This document shows positions 32,701-45,018 of a stretch of DNA of 64,000 nucleotides, piece by piece. The DNA is from Jackrogersella multiformis. Lineage: Eukaryota; Ascomycota; Sordariomycetes; Xylariales; Hypoxylaceae. Positions within the stretch are counted from its first letter, which is position 1. Each line of letters opens with the position of its first letter. The translations under genes and the position numbers were made by a program. Below the pieces are notes generated by a model, which saw only the letters and a list, made by a program, of their open reading frames with translations, was not told the DNA's origin and made no database searches. The stretch lies in NCBI GenBank assembly GCA_902806575.1, contig CADCXD010000001.1, positions 2,232,001 to 2,296,000 on the forward strand. The letters are read 5' to 3'.

Positions 32701-33509
32701 TGCTAGTCGTTGAGCTACTACTTACCATGAGTGAGCCCGTATATACACTCGCCGCCTGGCCGCTGCGTTATACTGTTGAACTCTGCACGTAGATTATAGA
32801 TTTAGAACCTAACCTGAGGAAGTCCTTCGAAGTCACATCTGAGGAAAAGAATGTCGGAACGTCGAATTCACGGGAGTGTGGAAGCCGGTTGACAAGAGTT
32901 CACAGCCCAGTATAAAAGGGGCAGTACTATGGCACTAAAGCTGTCTATTGATTTTTTTTGGTGACACCTTCATACCCAGTCTATTCAACCTTGTATAAGA
33001 GGCCGGTACCCGTTCAAAGCCCCTCACTGCAACTATCACTGCAACTAGCTTCTGGCAGTTTGTCCCTCGCGCCATCGGCAACCATCGAGTATCTTCTTTG
33101 TTTCGTGATGATAGAATCGAACGGTCTTGACACTGTCAGCTTGCGCACTCTCTCATGCCTCTTTCATGAAAGGAGAATGAATATCACAAGCTAACGCGCG
33201 TTTGACCCCTCCCCTCCCTCATTTTACGCTTTATATTATCATTGCGTAACTCGTGCTGCTCTCGCTGTCCACCAGCGGCTGAATGCAAATCCTCATATAT
33301 CCCCCTTCCTCTTTTACTCCAGGCTGATAACAAATCTCCCATCTCCGTCGAAGGAAATCGTGCAAAATGCAGTCCAAGCCATAACCCTGTCTCGAAACGC
33401 CCGAGCATGATTCAAGTCTGGGGTTTTATGCATCTTTCTGTTAACCCTGGTATCTTGTCGTATATTATGCTTGCCATCCGTAGAACCGGTCTAAAAACTG
33501 TAACACCTT
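29706..33509. other. Gene desert part 3, Hog1 3' side
   Basis: No supported gene. The longest ORF is 150 codons at 30771-31223 on the plus strand, with no family pattern. A GC-rich island at about 31725-31860 is open on both strands, and a second open patch is at 32330-32590; neither shows a known motif. The dispersed CCTAGG motif is much rarer here than in the left part of the desert. Confidence 0.45.
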
Positions 33510-35135
33510 CTACTGGCCGTTGAATTGCTCTTCAATTCCAGCCACACCAGACTCCCTATTGTGATAATCAAGAATCTCCGAGTACCTGTTGCCTCGATCG
33601 TGTTAGTCATCATCGTCTTACTCGGCATTTCTCGCTGAAATGCTAATCTAGATGCCATAAAAGAACTCACATCATGATCTTCCACGTGTCTACTGGCAGA
33701 TCGGCATCGTTGAAGCTCCAATCGAATTTCTCTTCAGCAACGGGTTCGTCGGTGGGGTCGTGGTATGGAGCTAGGTAATCGTGCGCCAGCGCCTCGGTTG
33801 CAGTGATTCGCTTCTTAGGGTCGAAGACAAGCATCCGTTCGAGTAGGTCGATAGCTGCCAGATGTCAGTCATGTCTAAGGAATACTCGAAACATATATAG
33901 CCGGAACACGAACCTGCCGGGTCAGCATTCTTAAACTTGTTTTTTAGCGGCTGTCGTTCCCGCTTTGGTAACGACTTAACGAATCTCAAAGTCTATGTGA
34001 TCCCAAGTCAGCAGATATTGCGAGGTGGTAAGGAAGCGATGGCTTACGTTCTCGCTAGCAATGGTGTTGATAACATCATCGGGAGGTGTACCAAGAAGCT
34101 CGGTGATGATGGAGAATTGGTTGACGTGGTCCTTTCCGGGGAACAGGGGTTTCCCCTCCAGCATCTCAGCAAAGATGCACCCAGCGCTCCAGATATCGAC
34201 CTCCACGTCGTATTTTTGCCACGTGAGCATAATCTCTGGAGCACGGTAATACCTTGTCGAGACATATCCGGTCATTTGAGGATCCTGGATTCGAGCAAGA
34301 CCGAAATCGCAAATCTTCAAATCGCAATTCTCGTTGACCAAGATATTGCTAGGTTTGAGATCACGATGGACGACACCAGCGGAATGGACATACTTCAAGC
34401 CTCGCTATAATTCACACCTATCAGCTTTCTATCATCCGTTATCCGTCAGCCGCGACAAGGACACACACCATGATCTGGTAGAGAAAATATTGGATAAACT
34501 GCTTTTCTAGAGGTCTCGAGGTGAGTAATCGATGCAGGTCCGTTCCGAGAAGCTCCGTTACGAAGTAACTAGCGGGATAGTCAGCACATTGCAGCGGGGT
34601 TGAGGCTTTGCCCTGAATATATTTAGGTATGCATACATGTCTTCGAGGGGGGAGATGAAGATGTCGCTAAGCGATATGACCTGAAAATAAGCGTCAGCGA
34701 TGTTCTAAACGTGCCTTAGGCAAGCAGATACAACTAACGTTTTCGTGTTTGAGGTGTTTCAACAACTTCAATTCTCGATACGTTCTCTTGGCCAAGACCG
34801 GCGTGCTGAATGGCTTCATAATCTTCTTCACGGCAACATTTTGGTTCGTGAGTTGATCTTTCGCGGAGCTATGCAGCGGCAGTTTGCCCTGGTCAGTTAT
34901 TGCGTCTTATGGTCGAAGAGGTCGGAAAGGGTTCAGCGCAGTCGCTGGGCAATGACATATAACATACCAAACTAAACCAAAAGCACCCATGCCCACGGGT
35001 TGCAGGTCCGAGTATCTGTTCGGAGTAGCGCGTTAGTCCGGGGAGACATGTTAGGCGACATCGCGAATAACCAGCATACCTGGAAGTGATCTCGAAGGTC
35101 GTTCCGAAGATCTGTGCTCGTACGAATTCCGCCAT
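33510..35135 (-). CDS. hog1: Hog1-type stress-activated MAP kinase (TGY)
   Basis: Serine/threonine MAP kinase of the high-osmolarity pathway, acting in the cytoplasm and, when phosphorylated, in the nucleus. Nine exons: 35135-35080, 35015-34968, 34868-34739, 34680-34637, 34568-34469, 34404-34048, 33992-33914, 33854-33671 and 33585-33510. All phases fit and give 357 residues, the usual length for filamentous ascomycete Hog1 (yeast Hog1 has a longer tail). Visible features: start [17 protein letters not shown], glycine loop GMGAFG, VAVKKI lysine, HRDLKPSN catalytic loop, DFG at 159-161, activation loop T171-G172-Y173, APE and [13 protein letters not shown]. The common-docking region DPTDEPV is near the C-terminus, and the tail ends [11 protein letters not shown] rather than TEY separates it from the cell-wall and mating kinases. 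Essentially certain. Confidence 0.97.
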
Positions 35136-35295
35136 GGCGAATAGCGGAATAGGAAATTGGATTTGGAGGAGGCGGGGTGTGAGAAATTTGAACGACGATC
35201 GAAAATAGTGAGAGGAGGAATGGGATGGGATGGGTTGTTCTTAGCTATCGAACGAGGCGGGGGGTCCGGAAGGGAGGCGGAAAACGAGGGGCAGT

Positions 35296-35321
35296 TAGTT
35301 GTAGTTGTAGTTGTAGTTGTA
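35296..35321. repeat. GTAGTT hexanucleotide repeat
   Basis: Four copies of TAGTTG lie about 160-190 bp upstream of the Hog1 start codon. Confidence 0.9.
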
Positions 35322-35743
35322 CAGATAGCCTAGAGAGAAGTATTGTAGTATTTTAGTATCGTGGTAGGTATTGTGTTGTATACCTTAGGTAGGTATGGAT
35401 TTAATGAATAATGGCAAGTTTAGGCAAGTTTAGTTAGCAGAATAACACTGAAGGTCGTATAAGTTGATTCGGTCTATTTTCACACTTCTTCTTTTTGCTT
35501 CTTCTTGCTCCGGTCGAGAGAGGGAAGGTGAAAAAAAAGAACCAAAGGTACTTAAAAATAAATGGCAATCTTGAAATGCCGTTAAGAGATAGAGATGGGA
35601 AAAAAGTGGGATGAAAGAACAAGATTTTAGATTTTCGAAATCGAAGTTGGGCTGTGCTGTGCTGTCCCTGGATGTGCTGTGGATAAGGTTTTGCCTGCCT
35701 CCAGTGGTGGCGATCGCGATCGAACTTTTTTATGCTACTATAT

Positions 35744-35960
35744 TAGGTACCTAGGTAGGGTATGTATCTATAGGTAAAACCCCACTAGAACCCAGAAGTT
35801 ATTTTTTATTTTTATTTTTGTTTTTAGCTCACTAAGGTACCTCTAGCTACCTAGGTAGGTACATATGCACCTATTAAGGCTTTCTCCTAACTACCTAGGT
35901 ACACGTAGGTCTCCCTGCGCATGCAGCGTTACCACATATGTAGGTCTAGGTACCTTAGGT
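35744..35960. repeat. Cluster of the dispersed TACCTAGGTA palindrome
   Basis: At least five AGGTACCTAGGTAGG-like copies are spread over about 220 bp upstream of Hog1, each made of TAGG/CCTA half units in both orientations. Confidence 0.8.
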
Positions 35961-36370
35961 AGGTAAGTTATCCGATGGAGTACTTACCAAAGTATACATC
36001 AAAGCAGACTTGAATCAGTAAAGAGAGCTAGGGCCCATTCGTAAACAACTACTTAAATAATAGGTGCCGTTTTGTGTCATTTCGTGTTGTTTTCAGAACG
36101 AATGCGTTATTAAATTAGAGCCATTTATCAATGTTGTGTTGCAATGCCGGTGGAAGAATATAGGATGGATTAATACGCCGGGAAAGGGTGTCAGAAGAGA
36201 AAGAACGAAAGAAAGAAAATATATCATACGAAGAAACAAGAAACAAGAAACGACACCATGCTGCTTAACTCGATGTAAAGTTATCTGATACTTCCCCTTC
36301 CCGTCTGTCATCTATGTCACTGTCTGTGCCCCCAAGATGGCAGTTGTTATAGTTCTACTTATTATGACTA

Positions 36371-36411
36371 GTTACCTACCTAGGTACTAACTAGGTACCT
36401 AGGTAGGTATG
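36371..36411. repeat. Cluster of the dispersed TACCTAGGTA palindrome
   Basis: Three overlapping copies with intervening ACTAA, followed by a TA dinucleotide run. The unit is self-complementary. Confidence 0.8.
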
Positions 36412-39325
36412 TATATATATAATATATGACAACCTTAGAAGTCTTTCTTTGAACTTCAAGAGACTGGATGTAGGTAGTTGCAGTATCTATGAATAGCAAC
36501 CGAAACAACAGGACAACAAGATCAAGCGCTTACCCGCCTGCCCGTGAGACATGCGTAGATGGCTAATGGAGGATGGGAATTGTTAGAAATGCCGTTCCAA
36601 GTATCCCAAATATCTTAATGCGAACTTAATTGCATGTGGAGGGAAGAATGAAGATGTCGATCTCTGCTGGCACCCGTTGATAAGCAATGTCTAGGGTCTA
36701 GCAGTCTACCTACCTAGGTACCTACCCAGTCGACGATGCCTGCCTTGAGGAAGGTTGGCTGGCTGGCTGGCAGGTAGGTGGGATGAAATGAGAACCTTGG
36801 AACCCGGCCAAAGGCATGTTGCACGAGGATCGGCCCGCCGAAGCTACCATAAATTTCTTATAACCTACCTAGATGCCCTGGGTAGGTGCCAGCTGTTAAC
36901 TTTGTATACCTACCTCTAGGTACCTAGGTACGGCCCCGAGCCTCTCCCCCCAGATAATATATTAGAAAAAGGATGACAAGACTTAGAATACTCCATCATT
37001 AAACTACCCAAGTTGTATGATATTCGGTAACTATCGGCTGTTTCATACTTGCCTAGGTTCCTAGGATCACGAACAAAGACTTGAGCGAAGTGCGAAGTCA
37101 GGATGGCATGACATGGGGCTCTTAAAATTCCCTGGGTTACATTTGTGACTACCTAGCCTACAGGTCAAATTGTGGTGTTGTCTCAAATACCGCCGAGCTC
37201 ACCAGTCAGCCAGTCATTGTCGAGTTCTGACAAGACCAAGACCAAGACCAAGTACCTAGCGGTAGGCTAATAGTGCTGATGAGTTCAAGCCTTTCGGCAG
37301 AACTTCCCAACACTCCCTTGTGTAAGTGGTATACTGAGATATCTGGCATCTACGCCAATACGAAAAGGGGAGGATGCTGCTGCCATAGCAATGCTACCAA
37401 GTAGGTACTAACAGCCCCTAACAGCCAATTAGATTACACTGGTTTCTTCTTGAAGATAATGACGTCACCTTATAGGTGTTCCTCCTAGCTCGGCCTTTTG
37501 CCCCTCCTTTTGTATATCTTCATATACCTAGTATCTTCATAATAGGATCCGACGGCATCTGCGCATACCGGCATCCCGGCATCCTCTCACAGGGTATCCG
37601 ATAATCGAATTATAAGCGCACCATCGCCGATGCCCATACTCTAGCTGTCTAGTCAGCTTCGTTCTCCGCATATCGAATTCGCTTATAGGGCAATCACCTC
37701 AAACGAAAAGGGCCTCGTGACTAGTTTTTCTCCCCAGTAGCACTAACCGCACATATCCTAAGGTTTCGATGGAGCGGTCTGCGAAGGAGAAGAAACGACT
37801 AAGGTCGCCGTCGTGCTATCTATCATATGTACCTAAGCAGGTAGGTAAAAGAGTTACTTCAAAAATATGAAATATGGCACGAGAGACGACTCGGCTCATC
37901 ATTACCTAATCGGGTAGGTAAGCCACGAATAGTCCTGGCTCGTCCCTGGTTAGCCACATGAAGAGCCAAAGGGAGCCAAACAGATAGAAAGGCAAAGCAG
38001 GGCTACACATCGATGACGTATACTAGAGTTATTATTCTCAATCAGAGAAATCACCCTTGGAAGCAAAAAGGGAGCGGGGAAGGTGTGATCTGGAGAGCAC
38101 TCCGGGCGTTTGTATTGGACATGAATTGTCTCCTAAACTAGATCTCGAGTCGTACATAGATTCCGGAACCTTCACTCCTTGGGAAGGTAGGTGATTACTG
38201 AAAAAGGGTATAATCTACTCTTTTATCGGGATTTAATCATATCACACCAAGGCAGCGTTTAACCAACTCGGTAATCCCCCCCCCCAATACCCTCTCAAGC
38301 CCCTTCCCTCTTTGACGAAACTAATCAATAGTGTAGACCCTGAATCCATTTTGTTTACTATGCAGCTATCTGCTATGTAGAAGTAAACAACTGGACCCTG
38401 ACGATCAGTCTATTGTAAGGTGTGAGGCTAGAAGACCGGCCAGAGATTAGTGAACCGAGCATCTTCTAAATTTTCCCGACCGGTATCTAGATCAGCCACT
38501 TTGACGTCACTGCTATACTTCTTCTTCGTTATTATGCATACATCGGGATACCCGAAAGAAGAGTAGGCTTATTAGCAAAACTGTATACCTACCTACCTTG
38601 CTGCCTTGGTACGTATGCCACCTTGGTTTGTGATAATACATATATATTAGAGCCCAACCCGAACGAAGGGAAACCATGTGGAGTGACATCATTGCGTACT
38701 CGTGGGGTACAGTACCAATCTTGTAGACGGACATTCTAGACCCAGGTCTATCTCTATCCTTTACAGCCCCTGCCGTAAAGAAATTTATAGGTTGGTAAGT
38801 ACCTGACACTAACAGAAGTTGTGCGATACCGATGGCGTGAACAGGGGAAAAAGAAAAAGGAAAACATCTAGGCTACCTAGGTAGGTAAGTATAAGGTTAG
38901 GAGAGCAGCTAGCCACCCTCCTTTAGATTCGTTAGGGCACATTAGAGATTGTAGTTATATGTATCTAGGCAGCTAGGTATATATCAATTCTACAAGTTCA
39001 TACATATCCTTAAGTCACATCCAAAGACGAGATAAGAGGTAGGTAGAAATATTGTATACTTAGGAAGGTAATTCATACTCAGAATGCCATTCGTGGCCTA
39101 TTCTTTCATACTCGTACTCATGCCTAATGATCATTCTCCCAAACTAACCTCACCAGAGCGCATTCCCCGTTCCCAACTCATCCGGTCTCGCCTCGATATC
39201 TACCGGACTACCGATTCACCTATACCCCCATCACACGTATCCAGAGTTAGACTCAAGGACTCCTCGCCATATAACCCCTAAGAGAAGCACCTCGATACAG
39301 CGGTTGGAGGTAGGTACTATGACCT

Positions 39326-42300
39326 TTAATCCTCGCCCACGGCGAGAGGCTCGACGTTCCAGATGCCCTCGGCGTACTCGTTGATGCATCTGTCCGAGCT
39401 GAAGAAGCCCATCCTGGCGACACTGCGGATGCACTTGGACACCCACTCGTCCTGGTTGCGGTACTCCTTGTCCACCAGCTTCTGCGTGTCGATGTACGAC
39501 TGGAAGTCGTCCGACACCAGGTAGTAGTCGCCATGGTCGCGGACCGCTGAGATGAGCGCGTTGAAGTCGTTGGAGTCGCCGAATGTGCCGCTCTTGATCG
39601 CCTCGAACACCTCATTGAGACCCGCGTCGACCGTGTGCGAGCCGTAGGTATGCGCGTGGCGGAGGTCCTCGACATCTTCGGAGAGCGTTCCGAAGAGGAA
39701 GATATTCTCGGCGCCGATTTCGCGAGTGATCTCGATCTAGCACTTGTAAGTCTCTAGTTTACAAGAAGTAATAGCTGCTAACTTACATTGGCACCGTCGC
39801 AAGTTCCGATAATGAGACCGCCGTTGAGCACGAACTTCATGTTGCTGGTCCCAGACGCCCTATTCAAATGTTAGTCCTCAAGTTATACTGATCAGAATTT
39901 AAGTCAAATACTCACTCAGTACCGGCGGTCGAGATGTGCTCGCTGAGATCGGATGCAGGGGTAATCATTTCTGCCTTGCTAACATTATAGTCTTCTAGGA
40001 AGATAACCTTCAATAGATCACCAATATCAGGATCCTTGTTGACAACAGCACCGACACTGTTAACGAGATGGATAATTTGCTTAGCCATCCAGTAGCCAGG
40101 TGCCGCCTTTCCGCCAAAGATTGAGACTCGAGGGAGTTGCTTCTTCCTCTCCTCGGGGCTCATCTCCTTGAGTTTGAGATATCGGTAGATGACACCAAAT
40201 ATGTTTAATTGCTGTCGCTTGTACTCGTGGATTCTCTTGACCTGGACGTCGAATAGAGACGATGGGTTGACCGTGACGTCCGTAGTAGATTTGATGTACT
40301 TCGCAAGGCGGACCTTGTTGGCGTACTTGATCTCGGCCCATTCTTTTCTGAACTCCTTATCGTCAACGAACTCCTCTAGCTTGTTGAGAAGAGTGAGGTC
40401 TTTCAGGAAGTCATAGCCACCGCTCTTGCTAGCAATGAGTTCTGAAAGCCGAGGGTTTGCTTGATGTAGCCACCTTCGTGGCGTGATTCCGTTCGTGACA
40501 TTGGTAAACTTGTCAGCGCCAAAAATGGTGACGAAATCTTTGAAGATAGTTGTCTGGATGAGGTCCGAATGAAGTTCGGCGACACCATTCACCTTGTGGG
40601 AGCCTACGACTGCCAAAAATGCCATGCGGACCATCTTTGGCTGGGATTCTTCGATAATCGAAACCCGGCGCAACATGTCCCGGTCGCCTGGAAACTTCTT
40701 CTCGACGGTTTGTAAGAAGAATAGGTTAATGTCGTATATGATTTGAAGATGGCGAGGTAGGAGGTGTTGCATCAGGCCTACAGGCCATTTCTCGAGTGCC
40801 TCGGGCAAGACGGTATGGTTCGTATAGCCGAACTGGATATAAGTTAGCGAAGGCAGGACAAACAAACCCCAACAGCTAGCAACTGACGGTTGATGTGACT
40901 ATCCTCCACGCCTCCTCCCATTCGAGGCCTTCCACGTCTACCAGGATCCGCTGAAGCTCTACAATGGCTAGCGTCGGGTGAGTGTCGTTGAGCTGGATTG
41001 CGATCTGCTCGGAGAATTCGCTCCAAGCACGCTTCGTCTTTTTGAACCGGCGGACAATGTCATAGAGCGAAGCGGCAACCCAGAAATATTGTTGCTTGAG
41101 ACGCAATTCCTTTCCGCGATCTAGGTTGTCATTTGGGTATAGAACAGCGCTGATTGTCTCAGCTCGCTGCTGGTCGGCCACTGAGCTCTCGTATTCTCCG
41201 TTGTTGAACTTCTGGAAGTCGAACTCGCCGCTGGCAGCTTTGCTGGACCATAATCGCAGGTTGTTCGTAGAGGGTGTGTCATAACCAGGAATTGGCACGT
41301 CGTAGGCGACGGCGGTGACTATTTCGCCACCCTCCCAATAAGCCACCGTCTTTCCATTCTCATCTTGAGCCTTGCGAACATTGCCACAAAATTGAATCTG
41401 TGCCTTCTATTAGATGACACCCTAAATGGATAAGACCTGATATATTAGGTAGATAGTGACAACTCACGTCGACCGTGATATCGTGCCTTGGGAATTCCCA
41501 GGGGTTGAAGTCAAGCCAGTAGTCAGGGACCTCGACTTGGTATCCATCGATGATCTCCTGCTTGAAAATACCATAGCGGTATCTCAAGCCATAGCCCCAA
41601 GCAGGGTAGTTTAAGGATGCAAGGCTGTCGAGGAAGCAAGCTGCAAGCCGGCCGAGTCCACCATTGCCCAGCGCAGCATCGTGTTCCTGACCAATGATGT
41701 CCTCAATGCGGAAACCGAGCTCAGAAAGACCGTCTACAATATAGTTAGCCTAACCAGTCATACGATTTAAATAAATTAGTTGCTCTCATACCCTTGGCGG
41801 TAGCTTTGGCGCCAACGTTAAGCATGGCATTATCTAGAGCACGACCCATCAAGAACTCTAAGCTCAAATAGTAGATGCGTTTGCTGTCAGCAAAGGTCTG
41901 GCGCTGTTGAGTCTTATTCCATTCTTTAATCAGGCGATCACGAAATGCTAAGCTGGTAGCAGAGTAAGCGGCTGACTCGTCGCAGTTGAACATAGAACGA
42001 GCCAATGTGGTTTCGACATGGCGAATAACCTCCTTCTCGAACTCGTCCTTTGACTTGAAGCCTTCATATTGGTGCTTGGTCCATACTTCGCGTTGAGGCT
42101 CGGGAATCGCCGCTATACGAAGATCGTCGGATAAGTAAGTGGTTCGGTATAGGAATACCTAGTGCGAGTTCACTAGGAATGATCTGCAGTTGTGGGGAGA
42201 GACATATGGAAAGACATTTACGGACCTTCTACGCTTTTAATCTCACTAGCTCCGAAGCCAGTGAACGTGCGTTTATGTTTTGGGCGGGATATGCCCGCGG

Positions 42301-42388
42301 GGCTCACCGAACCGACTATGTCGACAATAGGTGCGGCCGTTGAAGGGCGGCGTTGCCTGGTTGGTAGGCGTTGTTCTGTCGAAGCCAT
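39326..42388 (-). CDS. gph1: Glycogen phosphorylase
   Basis: Cytosolic enzyme that releases glucose-1-phosphate from glycogen. Seven exons: 42388-42226, 42112-41792, 41733-41468, 41397-40888, 40832-39916, 39859-39787 and 39736-39326, giving 886 residues, close to yeast Gph1 (902). Family signatures run the whole length: IYYLSLEFLMGRALDNAMLN, EDAALGNGGLGRLAACFLDS type glycine loop (here EHDAALGNGGLGRLAACF), AIQLNDTHP, FTNVTNGITPRRW, DVQVKRIHEYKRQ and the pyridoxal-phosphate site EASGTSNMKF, with the lysine at about residue 734, split from the preceding exon by an intron. The N-terminal 50 residues are basic and carry RRPSTAAP, a possible phosphorylation site; this end is the regulated region in yeast. 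A possible 5' UTR intron is described under findings. Essentially certain. Confidence 0.97.
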
Positions 42389-43436
42389 ATTGGGAGCTTT
42401 AGATTTGTATTGAGAAGCTACCCCTAGAATGTAGAATAGCTAAGCTAGGTAGCTAGAGAAGCAAACTGGGAGTTAGACAAAAAGAAGACTTTATCATTAT
42501 ACACATTACACTCTATTATAAAAAGATAGAAATATAGCCAAGCATGATTACTTACACAGCTGGGTCCAGGAGAGCCAACGATAAACAAAGAAGCAAGGGT
42601 TGCCGATGATGGAATGAGGGGGCGGGGCTGTCGTTGGAGATCAATGGATAGAGCTTTATTGTAAGCCTGTAAGAGGAGAGAGAGCTCCGGTTCCTGGTAG
42701 AACGACGATCACCGCGGGGCACTTCGATAGACGGGCGATCCCTCTTGTTCTCCAACACAATCCACCTTCTTTTCTCACAAATCTAGACTTAAAGGATGAA
42801 GTAGAGGAGAACACAGTGGGTAGTTTCAAAGAGAAGACAAGACAAAAGGTCGACTTGAGAGCAAAGAGTTAGATAAAGGGAGTAGCTGGAGGTTGGGAAT
42901 CTCTAGGTATTTATTTATTTTTTACGAGTTGGACCCTAATGATAATGGTGGAGACATACAGGGGGGAGTCGGGAACTTGGGAAGTTGTTACAGAGAAAAC
43001 ATGCGATAGCTGAAGCACGATGACGACGTTGAAGCTTGTGAAAGATGCAAGCACAACCTGGGCATGCTCAAGTAGAGTGAAACGTGATCAACGGCAAGAA
43101 GGAAGAGCATAGAAAGACGCCTCCCTACTTGCCCAAGATATGATTGTTACATACCGGTAGGTAGGTATTGTCCAACGTTACCCAATGGCTAACTGAAAGC
43201 TCTCTTTGGGTACCTAGAAGTAGGCTAGGTACGCAACGTAAGAACGGGAATGAGGTGCCCAGGGGTAATAGGTACTTACATGAAGGTAGTGGATTGGCGG
43301 AATGGCGCGGGGTTTCCAGCGTTATACGATTAGGTACTTACGATTAGGTAGCTTGCTTGTATGGGCTGCTTTAATCATCCATCCAGGACTAGGTAGTTAC
43401 CTAGAAGCTAACTAACTTCTTAATTTACTATTACCT

Positions 43437-43531
43437 AACCCTAGGTAGACTTTCAGCTTAGTTAACTACCTAGGTACCTGCCTACCTATTTTTTCTAAGG
43501 TACCGGGTAGGTCAACAGGTACCTAGGTATT
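43437..43531. repeat. Cluster of the dispersed TACCTAGGTA palindrome
   Basis: Several CCTAGGTA copies are interrupted by short AT-rich spacers, upstream of the glycogen phosphorylase gene. Confidence 0.75.
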
Positions 43532-44945
43532 CAAGGTATAACTAAAAACTCGAGATAGTTTCTAAGGAAATATGACAGTTAAACACTTGAAACAGAGATT
43601 TTCCAACGTCGCTGTACGACAAACCGTGTGAGTCTAGATCTCTAAGGACGAATAGTACCTAATATGCAGCCCAAGATCTATACATAAACCACCTTCGCAA
43701 CCTAGCGCCGCCCTCGTTCGAGACTCGCAGACAGCGGCTCTTCTAGTAGTATTGCATATAACCTACCTAGGTACCTAGGTAGCATCCACAACTTGCTACC
43801 CTACCCATGTATCCAAGGATGATTTGCTGCACCTTATAAGACTAATATATCATAACCCTTCTAGGTGCTACCTCTACAATATGATCGCCTGACCAAGCCT
43901 AGCTATGCGATAGACGGCATCAAGCCTGCCGCATCGTTCACCATTTATATCCCATTGCTGTTTTCACTATGCCGAAAGATACATAAGACCATGGTTATCA
44001 TCGATAAATAATTCCATGACATCCCATATATGGTATGGTTTCCGCGTTGTGAATAGTAGCTGGCCCCCAAGGACTGGCCCGTCTCTTTATTCTAAGACTT
44101 TGCCACAACTTAACCTATAAATACAGGTATGCCAGACAAATTTCTAGGAACTCCATGTAAATACCTAGGTAGTCAACCCACTTACATATATATCTTGGGT
44201 TCCTCGGATAACGGAAAGTAATTTCTAGAATCTAACCTTAGCTCCCACGCGATCTAGGAAAGGGGATAACTTGATCTGGCCTTCGACATCGTTCTACTAC
44301 CTACGGATTTAGATTGATGCTTACGATTATTGTTAACCAATTACGTACCTCATTTCTCGAGGATCCTATCCACTCCATCACTCAAATAATAGTTTTAGGC
44401 CTCTCTACAGCTTTTATGCCTAACCCAATATAAGATCGACAAGCATGTTGTCAAGCTTCAAGTTCTTGATTATAGTGAGGACTACTAGGAGAACCTCAAT
44501 TTGAGAGATGTTTAAAGGAGGTTATATTCTCTAGTAGATTCCTAGTAGGCTTCAGGTTTCATATAGCTCTACTAGACCTTCGATATTTACGACGTCGTCC
44601 CTAACCGTCGAAAAGGTCGGAAGACAAAGTCAGCAAACAAAACCAGGTCTACCTTTAGGATATCTCCTAAGCAACTTTCGTCTATTAGATTTCATCGAAC
44701 CTTGCGTAACGCAATCCTTTGCCACCAGCAAAGCCACCCCCTGATAACAACGTTCCTTATCATATAAATCTTCGACGATAGCATTTCCACTCGGGTCCCT
44801 CAGAGCAACCCCGTCCTCCTCAGCAACGTCACGACCAACCCCTATATAGCAGTCTCCCGGAGCAACCGGCGAAACATAGGCACCTGGACACCGTAGGAAG
44901 CCTTATAAGTAGCAATAATATAATGATCTACTGCCCCCAGTGGGC

Positions 44946-45018
44946 AGTTGAAATGGTGTAGTGGAATGATGCTCAAACCCCCGCTTGTTAAAATGGCGGG
45001 TTCGAATCGGGTTCAAAT
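44946..45018 (+). tRNA. tRNA-like element, degenerate (tRNA relic or SINE-like Pol III unit)
   Basis: An A-box-like run TGGTGTAGTGG at 44954-44964 and a B-box GGTTCGAATC at 44999-45008 are spaced as in a tRNA (about 45 nt). TTGAA at 44948-44952 can pair with TTCAA at 45012-45016 as a partial acceptor stem, and a T7 run at 45022-45028 is a Pol III-like terminator. The T stem and anticodon stem do not pair properly, so it is unlikely to be a working tRNA. A 6-bp hairpin (CTGCCC/GGGCAG) lies directly upstream at 44931-44947. Confidence 0.3.

Larger units (their letters stand above)
35136..39325. other. Gene-poor spacer, Hog1 promoter to glycogen phosphorylase 3' end
   Basis: About 4.2 kb with no supported gene. 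Close to the Hog1 start are purine-rich stretches and a GTAGTT hexamer repeat at 35296-35321. The dispersed TACCTAGGTA motif is dense at 35744-35960 and 36371-36411 and reappears at 36709-36726, 36903-36930 and 38872-38888. Small ORFs (for example 38513-38809 minus, 39084-39281 plus) show no family pattern; the latter partly covers the 3' flank of the phosphorylase gene. Confidence 0.5.

Noticed and set aside
43860..44930. Transposon remnant
   Set aside because: The composition is slightly different, but I found no transposase or reverse-transcriptase motif, terminal repeats or target duplication that I could defend.
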